This document shows positions 12,101 through 26,700 of a stretch of DNA of 64,000 nucleotides, in pieces. This DNA comes from Crotophaga sulcirostris (lineage: Eukaryota; Chordata; Aves; Cuculiformes; Crotophagidae): contig VYZB01000387.1 in the NCBI GenBank assembly GCA_013397455.1, positions 1 through 64,000 of the forward strand, read 5' to 3'. Position numbers and translations under genes: made by a program. Each line of letters opens with the position of its first letter. Position 1 is the stretch's first letter. Under the pieces are notes generated by a model. The model saw only the letters and a program-made list of their open reading frames with translations, ran no database searches and was not told the DNA's origin.

Positions 12101-15100
12101 GATATTCTGCAAGAAATTTTTAATGTCTTGTCTAATCTAGGAACAAATCCCAAAATATTTAAATGATTTAAAGGTGTGAATTTTTAGTAAATACTAAGAA
12201 ATATATGATCAATCTTTCTGGAGTTTTTAAATCTTCTTTGAAATTCAGGCTGGGATGGTTTTTTAAATGTTGTCATTGCTCCAAATTCTGAAATAGGAAG
12301 ACATGCAACATTTTTAGAAACATTCTGAAGTCTTTAGCTATATATTCTTTCTTTAAAAGCTAACCTCTAATGATAGAACAGAAAACCTGATCAACAGCTA
12401 TAGCTCCACAGGCACAGAATGGCTACTGAACTCGAGCTGTCCTCAGGACATTAACAGTTGTATTACATAGATTCAACAAATTCAATTTACTACTTTGATT
12501 TTAATTTTCACAAATAAAAAGTAAATTTTTACTTCCTTGGGTGTTCTAGGATAATATGATGACAGATAATTGGACTCAGATCCATTACGAATCAGTTATT
12601 TTACTACTTGTCATCTTCCGTGGGACTATTCTTACAGTTAAGATGGTTTTGTCAACACAGGGAGAAATAAGATAATTAGAAGTTGGTAAGATGGGCAGTT
12701 ACCAAGAGCAGCCATTAAAGATTCCACAGGTAACTGCTTCCCCCAGGATTCAACTCCCTCTTAATGAAGTGTGATTGCCTTTTCTGCACACCTGAAGTCC
12801 CTTTGTAGAAAGATCAATGGATGCGCTGCTCTGGCACTCCCTTCCTCCGACTCCTCACTAGACCAGAAGCCCAGAATACTGAATAAGCCATAGAGAGAAA
12901 ACAGTGTGCTCAGCCTGTTCTGGACTCTCTGCTGACATGGAACAAATTAATTCTTTTCAATGGGGGCAAATTGTAATCACTGAGGCTCTGGATACTTTGG
13001 TCTACGACCCATACCAAGCCAGAGGACAGGTCTTTGGTGCTTCTATACAACTACATTTTTATATTGAAAGTGTTACTATTTACCAGTGATCAGCAAGCAT
13101 AGCTAATTACTTCCCTATAAAGAAATTTGGTATTATGCATGTACTGGTCAAATTACACATAGCAAAAAGACAACTTGCTGGTGGTCCCCTGAACTGGGCA
13201 CTGAAAAAATCCTCATAAACCAGATAAACTTAAATTAAGTAAATGTCCTGAAATTGCTTCTCCAAATAAGCAACTGCAATTACTGCTGCAAAGATGGGTT
13301 TGAAACTAAAATGGAACCACTAACTAGAGGTGAGGTAGTGTGTTCATGAAGGGAAAAGCATAGATCTGGAAGGGTATGTCTCTAAATGCATGTCAACAGC
13401 ACACAATGGAGCAAGCGTCAGCGCTGGTAATAAGTCACTACTGGAAGCACCTTTGCAGCCAGTGAAAGGTTGTATGACTGCTGGGAGTAAAGTCCAGTGT
13501 GCCTCCATACATTACCACATGAAAGAGCCAGCACACAAACTTTTACTTATTGTGGCTCACAAACAAGTTTGAAAAACATCCTAGATTTTGCCAGTAAAAC
13601 AGACCTCATTCTAGGGAAATAGCAAAGAAATCTGGTGAGGAAAACAATGGAAATAGTAAGAGCCACCAGAAAACAAATTTCTAAGCTCAGTCTGCAAGAA
13701 TGCAAGAATCAGTCCCAGACAAAAATATGTTCATTATAATTGCCTACCAAGGAGTTTAAATGAAAAATATCCTGGCTAAAACCGACAGTGAAAAGGTAGA
13801 TGGAAAAAGAAATTAAATTAGGTAGTCACCACGTGCTAAATAAAGAGCAGCAGTACACACAGTGGCTGTGGATAGACAAACATCCAATGAGGGGAAAGAA
13901 GGATTCTTACAGTGCAGTTACAGCAGGAGTAGGAAAATCTGTCCTAGTTTGACCTTAGGTATTACCAGACACAAGATAAGCTGGCATCTATCTACACAGC
14001 TTGGAAATCAGAACAAATACCCATAATCACCACAAAACTGAATTCCAGCCTGCTGTGTCTTTATGGTTGTAAAGACCTGTGCTAGCAAAACAGAAGTTTA
14101 CATATTTTATGCAATAGTCAGTCTTCTAATGCTTAACTTAACTTCTCATTAAGAGCACATTCACTGCTGCAAAGGCTGCTTATTTGCAGTCACTCTGTTA
14201 GATCATTAGGTCACTACCAGTTTTATCTGGATTGCAAACCAAGTACAGCATAATCCCAACAGTATCAATAAGCAGTAATAGCAGTGGAGAAATATGGTTA
14301 GATGCTTTTAAAAATAATTCTAAAGAGCATCTGTGATAAGAAATGTAGGCCATAAATACTGCAGAAAAGTGAAAAGCAACGCATTCAGTTGGAGTTGAAG
14401 GCAATGGGTGGATGTGTAGGAGTTCCACCCACAACAAGGCAGTGCGTTCGCTATGAAAGAAATGCAAGCACAGCCATCTCTCTCTATCAAGCAGAAAAAT
14501 AAATCAGATCAAGGATCTTGATCTGCACCAAGGATCCTCACTGAGTGGACAATATGGAGTCAGCAAGAATCTTTCCAGACTCTGCATTCCTAGACAAAGC
14601 CCTGACAGAGTTCATCTTCCAAAGATACAGAGAGGGCTTGAGCAAGCCCTTAAAAACTGAAAAAAGTTGATGCTGTTCCAAAACCTTTATAAACTTGAAT
14701 AACATTTAGACTTCCTGTTAGAAGCACAGTTCTGTTAAATCCAAGAAGCAGGTCATGACCAGCTACTGTATAACCTTTGGCAACAAAAAGCTCACTCCAA
14801 GAGGAAGCTACTGGCTGAGTTCATGGGACTGAAGGATGACATTATCTCATCTTTGAATAAGAAGAAGACATTTTAAAAAAGCCACAGAATATTATATATC
14901 AGCATGTACAGCACTAGGGAGAAAATTCACTGATGGCAGCAATAGCATGGGTCTCATTTACTCTCCACTGTGCAAAATGAAATAGAGTTCCACAATTTGT
15001 AGATTAGAAAATTTTCCATTCCTATGCAGCTTCCAGGCAAACCAATAAATTATCCAGCAGCTCAGAGTGCCAAGGCAGTAAATAATCCACAGTTGGCCAC

Positions 15101-16650
15101 GTGGCAAGATTAAGAACTTTAGGAAAGGCAATATTTTGTGTGAAAGGGAACAAGACATACTTCTGTTATTCTAACAGCAGACATCTGAAGATGTGTGTGC
15201 TTCCCACCGGGATACTGAATCCTGCTCACAACAAGAAAGAGAGTTTATCTACTGACCAAATCTCAGAAACCAGCTGAGAGCACGCATCTGTAGAGCAGAT
15301 GGAATGTATGGAGATGGATATTAGAAAGACTGCAATACCAGAGGACAGAGCATTTCTTTTGAACCAAACCAAATTTCAGGGATAGCCAATAGTAAAGGTA
15401 AGTCTCACTTTTCCATCTTTCAAGCAGAGATAATACTGCTTTTTATCTGTCTAATTTCTTTGTGTTTTGCGCTCTTTGAAGCATAGAACCTACTTATTTT
15501 TCAAATGCAGAGAATCTAGTATGAAAGATATATTTTTATGGTGCTAACACAATGAAATAAGAAAAGGATAGAAAATGAAGTATGTGTTTATGTCACAGAT
15601 AATATCTGCTCACATTGCCTAGCAAAAAAAGTTTCCACAATTAAAACTCATATTTGCCTACAAGTTAGCTAAAATACTTTCCTACAAATGTTGTCCAAGG
15701 ATCAAAAAACAACCTGATTGCCAATGACCTGAAAGATGATCAGTAGTAAATGTTAGTTGCTCCTGAAGATAATTATGGGAAAAACAATGAATTTACACAT
15801 TTTACAATCTAAAGGCCCAGCACTTCAAGAAAAAAAATGGTAAAATCTCCAAGTGACGATTTGCTGCAGTGATGATTCGTTGCTAGAAAGAATGACAGGA
15901 AAGGTCTACCCTTGAAGACATTTAAGAACATATTATGACATTCAATAGTAGTACTGTACTGCTGAGTAGCAGCTGTATATCCTTTCTTACACGATGCTAT
16001 GCAAATTTCATAGAAAACTTTGATGTCAAGTTCGGACATGAAATTTCAGCACTTGCCATCAGCTACTAAAATCTGTCAGGAGAACAGCACCAGCTTTGGT
16101 TTTTGGTCAGGATAAAGAATAAAAAATAGATTTTAAAGAAGTCATGTTTTTATTTTCTTTAACCTTTTTCTCTTTTAATTTTTTGGTTTTGAGTTAGTAT
16201 AATGAAGCAGGTGTTGTATTGTGGAAGGACATTTATATAGAACAAAATTATTTTCAGGGTCATATAACAATGACATAATATATTTTTCTATCTTTATTTG
16301 CCAGAGTCTAGAGCTGTGAAGGCTTTTAAAACTGTATATTATTATGTACGTCATAATAATAACCACAATATGCTAATGCTTTTTTTCAGCGGTACAATAG
16401 TTTATAATTGCTACTCAGAACTGCCTCCACAGAGGTAAACTGACAGTGGTCCATGAAGAATGGCCAGGTAACAGCTTTGAAGAAGCAGTGATTTCTCAGC
16501 TTAAGTGCTACAATCCACCTGAACACGTGGACAGACCTTTCAGTCCAAATCGCGCAGGATGCTGTCATGATGACCTATAAGGTTGTTCCAGACAAGCTAG
16601 CTGGGATACCCAGAGCAGACAAGCTCGCTCAGGTGTACCTCATAGTGGTG
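9194..16650. other. Gene-poor stretch with nothing recognised
   Basis: AT-rich sequence with only short, stop-bounded frames of up to about 120 codons and no convincing protein composition or paired splice sites. No repeat family was recognised by eye. Old diverged repeats or conserved non-coding elements could be present but cannot be seen without alignment. Confidence 0.5.
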
Positions 16651-16674
16651 TGTTGCACATGCAGGCTTTGCACT

Positions 16675-16724
16675 GGCTCTGCTGGTGCAAGGCTGAGCTG
16701 GCTCTGCTGGTGCAAGGCTGAGCT
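16675..16724. repeat. Perfect 25-bp tandem duplication
   Basis: Two exact head-to-tail copies of a 25-base unit that begins ggctctgctggtgcaaggct. It lies about 70 bases to the left of the LTR-like segment. Confidence 0.9.
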
Positions 16725-16794
16725 GAGGCTTAACAACCTGAAGCATCCAAGCTCTTTTTGTTAAAAAAAAAGTATGTAAAATATATTTTCCCTT

Positions 16795-17720
16795 GCAGTG
16801 GATTATAGCCCACTATAAGAAGTGCAAAGCATGTGTTAAGGTCCCGTTCCCAACACCAGTAGTGCTTGGGCCCCTCGATCTGCATGCTTGGATAGGAGGG
16901 TCTTTTGGTGTCTACATGGCGAACTGGAGTCTGACCAGTCTCCCAGGGCAAATTCAAAACAGTGTTTATTTTGGACTCAACCAAAACAACAAATCAGATA
17001 CTTGGGTGCACTCAGAGTTGCAGCTTCCCGAAGTTGCAAAACCAACTCTCAATCTGTTCAGATCACAATCTGATACCCTCAGGGCAGCAAGACAAAACTA
17101 CAACAGAACTCAGATTTCATCCAATACTCCTTAGTTGAATGGAAAAGAGATGTAGTGAGAGATAGAGAAAAAAAAAAAAAGAGTAGCAGAGGGGAAGAGA
17201 AAAATAGGCACCACTCCATGGGCCTCTGGAAAATGTGGTCTTCAGAGCATGTGGTCCAGCCATTCTTCTGCAGCATCTTCAGGTGGGTTCCATGGGGCGG
17301 TGGGCATGTGCACCTGCCTTCTTGGCGGGCTTCTATTTATAGGGCAAGTCCATGCCCTATTAACACATGAGGTGTGGTTTTGCTGTGGAAGTTCACACAT
17401 CGGGTCATGCACAGAAGCTCCATTGAGAAGGTTCTGTAATTGGGGCTGGGAGCTCCAGGGTCACTGGCAGTTCAACAGACCCTTGCCAGAATAACCTCTG
17501 TGTGAAGCTTTTGGGTCCACATGCACAGTGGCGGGGGGGGGAGTGTGCACCTCCTCCCCCTCCTCTGCAGCAGCACAGTCAGCCCATCAGCATTCAAAGC
17601 ACTCAAGTTTTAAGACAGCAGTACAAGCAGAGTGAGTCAACGTTTAAGACAACAACACAAGTAGTCAGTCTTTTCAGCGTGCTTCCTGTTAACAGAAAGA
17701 AAGGAGGTCTCCTTTAAAAC
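16795..17720 (-). mobile_element. Probable solo LTR of an endogenous retrovirus, antisense
   Basis: Read on the minus strand, this GC-richer block has LTR architecture. There is a TATA box (CCTATAAATAG, plus-strand 17333-17345) and, about 370 bases downstream, an AATAAA polyadenylation signal (plus-strand 16965-16970) followed by a U5-like segment (CCCTGGGAGACTGGTC). Composition changes sharply against the AT-rich flanks. No gag, pol or env frame is next to it, so a solo LTR is the simplest reading. I could not fix the TG/CA ends or a target-site duplication, so the boundaries are approximate. The family is not identified. Confidence 0.5.
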
Positions 17721-20700
17721 AGGTTTGAGATGCTGCATATAGAAATTAAAAAAAAAAAAAGAGAGGTTCTTTCACAAGCAAAATTGGACAAAACACAGTT
17801 AGTAAACCTCTTATGGAGTGTGCAGTGACAAATGACAGACCGTATAAAGAAAACTTGGTAAAACAAATTATTCACCCACCAAGACATATTAGCATAAGGT
17901 TAGTGGGGAAAACTAAGAGGCAGAGTTGCTTGAGCTGTGGATGTTAATGTAGTACAGGCATAACTCTCCCATTATTCAGCTCATAGGAGGAAGCAGAGAT
18001 GAAGAACAACAGGAAGTAAATGTAAGCAAATGTAGAATTTAATCTAGATACATAAAGCTATCTCATCACAATCATCATGACAAAATTATGGAGTGTCTAC
18101 ATACAAGGAGAGAAGAGGTGAAAAGAGTAAAGGCTACAAAATTTAGGAAGGACTGGTAAGGATTTACTCTGACACATCTGTAACAAAATTTATTTATTTG
18201 TGCAGATAAAAGTAAACAGCTATAACAAACATCCTTTATTTTGCAATGTCTTGGAAGTTGTTTTGCTTGCGGTTTGACTAAGGCTATCTTAAAATATTCA
18301 TAGTCAACATTATGCATGCATATGTGCATGCACACTCTGGAAGGATCATACTGCTGTCCCTACATTTAGTTTTGAACCTTATTCAGGTCACCCTAAACCC
18401 TCTGGCACTGCTGTTGTTTTCTGGGTAGTAGCCCAGATTTTCTCTGGAGATAGCTGCTCAGAAAGAGTCTTTCAACAGAATGGAAACACCTGCCTCCCCT
18501 TAACATCTTGAAAGCGGCACTGCAATGAAAAATAAAGCTTTTGCATTGTAGAAGTTAAAATTGAAATGTAAAATAAGGAGGGTGCCCAGCTTGGTCCCTG
18601 AAGGAGTATTCAGGATGACAAGTGATGTAGGGCAATTAGTGAAGGTGAGAGGAAAACAAATTTTAAAGCATTCCACATCAGGAAGGACCTGCTGGAGATA
18701 CTGCAACTTTTTATGCATGCTAGTGCTCTCCTCACTAGTCATAAAAGGTGTCCTAAAATACTAAAGGAGCTCTGAAACTACAGTTACAGGCAGACTGGAT
18801 AAAGAATTTCTTTCCTAAACTGATTTATTGTTGTTATTCTTGACCCACAATATATATATAAAATTAAGCATTTATTTAAGATTTGAAAGTTTTCAGAAAT
18901 CTTTAATGCTAAAGAAATTTAGGGTGGGAGCACATAGTGTGATTTTACTTATCAACTGTGAAACAACCTTACTAAAAGCCCATGCTTCTAGGGGTCTTTT
19001 TCTCAGGGTCAGTGTTCACAATAGGGATCATATAGTGTGTGATGCCATGACATTCACCAAAATCACACATTTTGTCTGCACTAGCATCTGAGATAGATTT
19101 TTGTTTTAATTGTGCAAGGAGACCCACAACTTTTGTTGTTTCCTTCTCTTTCATGTGTTTTTTTCCTCTTACTTACTCTTTCTCCTGCAAGTGAAAGTTA
19201 GAAAGCATTAAGCACTAAATCACACATTAAAATAATTTATTCCTATACGAATAAAAGCACTCATGAGCATCTCCTCAGGATTTTTTTCCCAGAGTTTCTA
19301 ACCAGCAGCAGTTTAATATTTTCCTCTTAGGGATGCAGGAAAAAGATTCACCTCAGAGGCAAAAAAGTCAAGTCAAATGTGGAGCATATGTAATGAATAC
19401 CAGAGAGCAAAGACTTCATGAAAATACTTATGTGTTAGTAACATAAATGCATTCAAACTGTAGGATACAAAGAAATAACTTCATACAACAAAAGCAGCCA
19501 AACTCAGTTACTTGCTAAAAACAAAAAGTATGATGGTTTCCAGAAATTGAACAATTGAAGATTGCCAGTCTCAAAGGGATTATCTACTGTCTGAATGCAT
19601 ACTCAGAAACTCATGTACAGGTTTGAGAGTGAAATCTAAATGTAGGCTTTATCACCATTAAGGCAAATACCAGAATGTCAGCTTCAAAGAGTACAAATGA
19701 TTTGCTAGGCCGTATGCAAAGAAGCAAGGGCATCTTACAAATGTAGTAAGTCTTTCAACAAGCCACCTTTAACTTTTCAGCTCTCTGGCCCCTGCAGCAC
19801 CTCCACCACCTCTGCCTTTGGTGTCCCAGTATGGGAATAACAAACTTTTCTGGACCCATGTGCTGAAAAAACAAGTAAGAAAGTGTGAAGAGGAAGCAAT
19901 TGTAAGTGGACTTCATGTAAAAACTTAATTAGACCCAAGCTCAGACCAGTACACTCCTCCCTCATCTCTTTTTGATCAAATAGCTACTGGTAACAACAAA
20001 AGAAGTTTTTTAAATATGTGTGTGGAAGATGCTGTGTTGGGCAACTGACTGAGCTGTCGGAATTAAAAGCATGAAATACTGACTGAAGCTGTAGTAGCTT
20101 TGTTTCCTTGGTGGATAAAGGGCTGCAAAGGCACTGTGACACTGCCACAACCTTCAGTAACATATATATGATTCATAAACTCATATTAACATGTTTTCTG
20201 TGCCACGTATTGCCTCAGTATACAATAAAGATCAAATAGAAAAGGGAGAGGATAGACATTCAAACAAACCAAGGAATGAGACTACAGGTGAGGCAAGTAG
20301 ACCAGAATAGCTCCTTGGAGGAAATTAATTTTGAGGGTTTCAGTGGTGACTGAGACAAATGGAAGATACAGGGACCTATCCAGGGCAAAGGGGTTACATA
20401 AGAGAAAGTACCAAACAGTGACTACAGGGAAATAAAAATGGGCAGAAAAACAGAAGGAGTATTGGGAGCAGAAAAGACCAAGGATGAGAAGCAGAACAAA
20501 AGTAAATGAAGAATTTCTGGACTACAGTGAAGCATGGTATAAGTGCAACACAATGCTGGTGAAGACATCCAAGAAGCTGGCGGGGTAGGCCACGCTGAAG
20601 AACCATTCTTCAGCAAAGATTCTGCTTTATGTGGACTTGAGGGAGTAAGGCTGACAGAAATGAAAAGTGAGCAAATAACATATTATAATTATTGTATGCA

Positions 20701-23700
20701 GAGCAAAGACATCTTTAAACATTTCGGGCAGTGATGGGCTGGGGGGAGCAGTCTGTTTTAGTAGATTGTCCTTGCTTGGGACACACTACTATCTTTCTGT
20801 AACGATGGATACCACTAAAACTTTAAGAAACCAGTAAACTAGGAAGTCTCTTCAAATACTACAGAAACTCTGGAAAGATAGCCACTAATACTGTAACCTA
20901 TTTAAGTCAAATAAGTTATCTCACTTAAATAGTGTCTCACAGAATAATTGCTTAAATTCTTATTTCAGCTTCTAGATCACCTTGGAGTACCAGTGTGAAT
21001 ACACAAAGACGACAGCAGGCTATGTGCTCCAGAATAAACAATTTGTTGCAGTAAGCTCTTGTCAACAAGCCTGGTAAAAGCATTTGACCTGCTCTACAGA
21101 GCAGCACTATTCCCCATCATTCATATATTTAAATCATGTTTGTGTGCACTCAGAATTCTTTTCTCTTTTTTTGGCTTCATTGCCAGTAGCAATCATTGGG
21201 AAATACTTAATTGTGCTACCTCAGAACTACAGATTATCTCTGGTGCTGTCTCTTTCTCTTGAGGTATCTTTCAAAACAGAGTTTCTTTTGTGTGTTCGTG
21301 TCTCTCTCCTTGAGGGTGAAACAAGATTAATCCCTTTTAAACAGGTAAGCAGAAATGGGTGCAAAGAATTAGGAGTTTCTACACTAGAAAAGTTTTCTGC
21401 CCCCTGTAGAATTTTATTCTAAATCCTTCCCAGCAAAAAGCCGATGCAGTTGCTATTCCTGTTCCTATACCTATATACCTATATAGGTATCTACTTTCAC
21501 AGATACCTGTTCTAAAAAAAAGCAGAAAACAGTACGTCTTCACCTTGGAGCCAAAATCAAGCTAGTGAAATTCAACAAGAAAGTAATGCTGTATGCTCCA
21601 GCGATAGGCAACATTCCGTTTTCCATCTTGCAGCAAGAAAAACTGGACTGCAATCAGGGAACACCCCTTAGTCACCTTCTTCAAGAAAAATCAGCCCTAA
21701 ATTCGCAAATGTCAATGTACAGAGACTTTGATGGTGCCCTGTGGGAATAGCACCAGAGGCAGGAGAAGGTGAAAGTAAAACTAGGCCAAAATGACCTATC
21801 ATTTATGTATAATTCAAAACGCAGACAGCATTCCATAGCTACTGAAAAAGTTTCTTGAGCTTCGTGATCCATAAGGCTAATCATGTACTACAGGGCTACA
21901 CTGCCCCTGTACACTTTCCAGTGGACATCTTGAGTGTAGATTTTGCTTACTTGTCTGGCAGGCACAGAAGAGAAAGATGGGAAACACTGCAGTTGTAATT
22001 ACAGCCCAAACATGCAATGCAATGAGTCTTTTCCACAGTGTGTTGAAATCATCCCCATTTTCCATGCCCTTTTCAAAGGTCAGCCTCCTTCCCTGCAAAT
22101 TTTATGAACTATAACTGGCTTAGTATGTCTCACCTTAGATTTGGATTTAAAGTCATCAGTAGAGAAATGAGAGACTAGAGATATTTCCCCTGTCAATATT
22201 CTTCTAATATGAAATCCAAAATTCCCTTTCCACTGAAGCAAGGGATACCACAATCTAGTTCAAGGCAGTACACCTTGTGTACACAACTCTGAATGTGGAA
22301 CTCGATGTTAAATTCAATCATAAATAGTCCTTTTATTCTTGACCAACAGAGAAAAAACTTCAGCCATGAAGACTGCAATTCTGCACCTGGTAGCACCTGA
22401 TGCATACCTGTCAAGAGCTTTGAGACCAGAGATGTGGATAGTAGGAAAGATAAAGCCTCCCATTCTGCTATCCAGAACTTCTCTTTTGTTCTTCTTTTTC
22501 TGTTTATCATTATGATTAAAGCAGGAAAAATCACGAGTGTGTCAGAGCATATGCTTGTGTGAAATCCGAATAATTAATTGCTTCAATAGCTGTAGGCAGA
22601 GTTGATGAGCCCTAACAGAATAGATAGGAATTAAACCTGGGGGTGAAGGGATTATGTTCTGAGTAAACCAATGTTTCATACACATACCTTCAGGCTTTGC
22701 AGCTATTATTTGTAGAATGTATTTAAAATAGATCCTTCACAACACTTTCCCATATTATTCTAAAAGCTGCATGAAAACATTCAACTCTGGAGACTGGGCA
22801 GGTTGTATGTGTCCTTTCCATGCAGGCTACTGTTGGGTACCAGAATCAGACAGTGACCTTTGCCAAAACTTTTACTGTTGCTAGCTCTTCTAAAATCAAA
22901 GCAAAGAGAAATTAGCTTGTTACAAATGCTGTTCTTGCTCTTCATTGTTGCTGTTGATGGTGCTCATGGAATGATGTGTGAAAAGAGAGGTGGAATAATC
23001 CTGACACCAAGGAAATAGCCTCTCCAGAACAAGGGGTTTCAGAATGCAGCATCAACTTTCTTGAAGACAGGTGGAGAAGAAGGAGATTATTATAGAACTC
23101 TTAAATACAATTTCTTGTCATCATACATTTAGAAGCTCTAGGACACATCTTCAAAACTATGAAAAGGGACTTATCCAAACGGAAAGAATGAGTTACTTCA
23201 TTTCTTCAAAAGCATCAAAGAGAACAGTTTTCTTTTGATATCATTGTTTATAATGTTAATATACAATAAAACATCTCCTGATCATGTACTTACTTTTTAG
23301 AAGGTGAAATTTTGGCTGTAAGTCTCCAAACATATATATCATATGGATTCTTCAGAGAAAATATCTGAATTTTGCACTACAGAAATTTCAAATTACATGC
23401 CATATCTATGTTGTAAAATTTAGGGGATAAAACAAGATATGTCTCTGCTTGGTTTATTTATGCTGTCTTTAGGAAAATGGATAATATAATTTGTCCTTCC
23501 AACATCAAACCCCAACTTTTTAATACACATTAAGAACTCAGTAAGTGACAAAACTTCAGATGTAGTTGGCTGTTGGGAAACAGTATTTCCAACATTGTCA
23601 GTATATGGCCGGAAGCGGTTCAGTAATTGCATAAATTACCTGAAACTTAAACTTAGAAATTCTTAGGAACTTTCATCTTTCACTGTTCCTGCACCATATC

Positions 23701-26700
23701 TCCTTGTCCTCACTTTGTGCTTGAAAGCAATTTGGCACAATAAAGTGTCTTTCTTTAATGGAGTCCTTAAACATCCCACAGTAAATACGACTGAAAAACA
23801 GCGACCACACTGCTCGCTCAAGGAATCCCTCCAGACATTGTATAAATGAATCCTGGAACAACAATTACCTGGAAGCAAAAATCCAAGGTGTGTTAATAAT
23901 ACAAAGGCTGGCAGAGTGATATATACTGATGTACATAAACGATAGAACATCAGTAGAGCCAAATCTAGAATGAGACAGAACGGTGACAACACCAGCGTCA
24001 CAGTGAACAAGAAATTTAACATATTCTCTCAGGTGCAAAACTGAGACTGGGAACAAAAAAAGGCAGATAAGGTGAATGCCGACCTGTTATGAAATGTCAC
24101 AAACACTAAACAGGGAACATGCAGAGATTGGTTAAAAACACGCAGAAAAAATAATTTTTTTTTTTATATAAAGGGGGTAGCAAGTATTCGATTTTCAGGG
24201 AGGTGGACAGTGTCAGCCAGTTCAAAGAGGGACATAGGAAATTTATAGATTGTAGGTCCATTAAAGAGATAGTGCTGGAAAAGACAGGAATATATCTTCT
24301 AATATCCTTTGTATGGTGACTATGGATGCTGGGAGAGTAGAAGGAACATGGGCTGCAGATAGCAACCAGGTCTCTACTCACTCACCAGAAAACATATGTC
24401 CTATTATCTCCAGAAACCGAATGCAGTTCCAGATGGATCATTTATATAACCCAGCAAAACCTTCTCATCTGAGCTCTGATAAGCTTTGCTCAGTAAGGTT
24501 TATTCTAACTTTTTGTACTCTTAAAACTGCCATATAATAACTATTAATAAAAACTCAGTCTGCTATCAGACTTTTTTTCTGCAAAGTATGGAATTGGCAA
24601 AAATCACTCTGCTGTATGGCCTGAAATAGTAACACATTTTCTAAAAATGAAAAAAACGCCTCAAAGTCAGCTGTTCTGTGGCTTTGTAACAGTGGAAGCC
24701 TGTGCCTTACACAGTAGCACTAGAAAGAGAGAGCAAGAAGATTTCTGCCTTCAAGTGAGGCTCAACATTTTATTGTTTACCAAAGTTAAAAGTAAAATAA
24801 CAATTCTGACATTTAAAACGTATACTTATTATAATTATCAGGGGTATTGGCAATAAAAATTGTTGTTTTAATATCACAAATGACATACAGAATAGGTATA
24901 TAAGGCCATTCATAAACACTTGACGATTATCATTCCAGACTCATTGATAAAAATTTATAACTATATTATTTTTTGCTATATATACAAAAATACGATATAG
25001 CAGGACTAATGCCTATCTATCAGTTTTCCTTACTTTTTGCTCTCTTTCACCTGATAGAATCTATTTAATTAACAGCATTAACTAGCAGACTGCTGACATC
25101 CAAGAAACACGTACTGGATAAAAAGCAGAAATTAGGCATCAGGCAATGGCTTATTAAGTCACACTTCAGTGGGGAAGTCAAATAAAGGCAAATATTTTTT
25201 GAAAAATAATTTTAAACCACTTCAAGACGTGTCCCACAAATACAGAGACACCATTTTAAAAATTACACGTGTCCAATTCTTTTCGTCAGTGTTGATAGGT
25301 TAATCTTCTACATCAAGGGTATACTTTGATGAATATTCAAATTATTATATACAACATGCAATGCATCTTAACAGTCTGAGAGAGAAATGTATGAGGAGTA
25401 CGACTTGCTTTTTATGTAAGTTCTTACCTCAATGCAAATTAAAAACCTAATCTAAATTAATTCAATACTAAATCAAAAATAAGTATTTCAGTATAATGAT
25501 GGAAATACAAATTCAAATGGTCCTACAAGCAATAATTTCTTACCATGCTTTACAATCAAATTTTTTCTGTTACGTACTCAACTGCAAAAGGTTTTGTTCT
25601 TGCCAGATATTAACAGTAGCTTTATTTATTAATATAGTATTCGTTCAGTTTTATAAGATGCTCCTATATGGGTGTAAGTTAGAGACAAGCATAGTAATTA
25701 AGACCCAATATATATCATCATGTTAGTCTCTCAGGCAGGATGCCTTAAAGTATTTTGTCCTTGTGAGAGCTTTGTTCCTTTTCACTTACTCTATTAATAG
25801 GAAATATATTATTTTTATGGTGACTATGTTTACACACAATGTAGACACTAGCCAGACATTTCTCCATATTGTCTCAAAATAGATACAGTCCCCATTAGTG
25901 CAGATCTCCTACATATTCACCAAATAGATGATTTTAAGAGCTGTCTTAACAACGTACGAAAGAGCTTTATTCTCCCAGTCCCATTTAAAGCCCTATAGTT
26001 CTCTTGAGTATTTTTGTGACACATTTTATACTAACTGCTTATATCTTTTCCTGAAAAGATTACCTGCTCAGTGGGAAAAAAATCAGTTGATAGGTACATG
26101 TACTCCTACTTACATGCCTGAATTTTTGCCTCTTAGCCATCAGAACGGATCTGCTTGTGTGCCAAATCTACACCCACTGATTATAATGTTGACATGCTCC
26201 AGACCTCAAGACCTAGAGTAGGTTACTATGTGCGTGATAATGAATGACTTCAGGGAGACCCAGACTGTTAGGTCAAGGAGATACCACACCTCCATTTGGC
26301 CATAGCATAACAACAAATTTCACATCCATTCAGCAAGAAACAAATACTGGGCATAAGGCAAAAGTCCTGGCCTTCATTCATGCTGTGTGTGCCATGAAAA
26401 ACCTTTCAGCTGGTGACCTCCACATTTTCCTTTTTGCAAGTCCTGACTAAATTTTCGCTGTATTTTAGATCTTCTCGAGTCACAAGCGATACAATTTTAA
26501 ACTGCTTCACATTTAACTGACAGAAATGTTGAAAGAAGAGAGAGGAATAACTGCATTCTGTTACAAGTTTTATGCACAAAACTCTACTGCAACATATAAT
26601 CAGCCTTCAGCTGCATTACCACGCAGTTACAAATGCTATGGTTCAGCTCAGTTACACTGAGTGGTCCAGCTGTGTGCACACGCATAGAAATTGTACAATT

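Noticed and set aside
22193..24022. Minus-strand frames of 113 and 119 codons in the gene desert
   Set aside because: These lengths are expected by chance over tens of kilobases. No motifs, splice support or family resemblance were seen.
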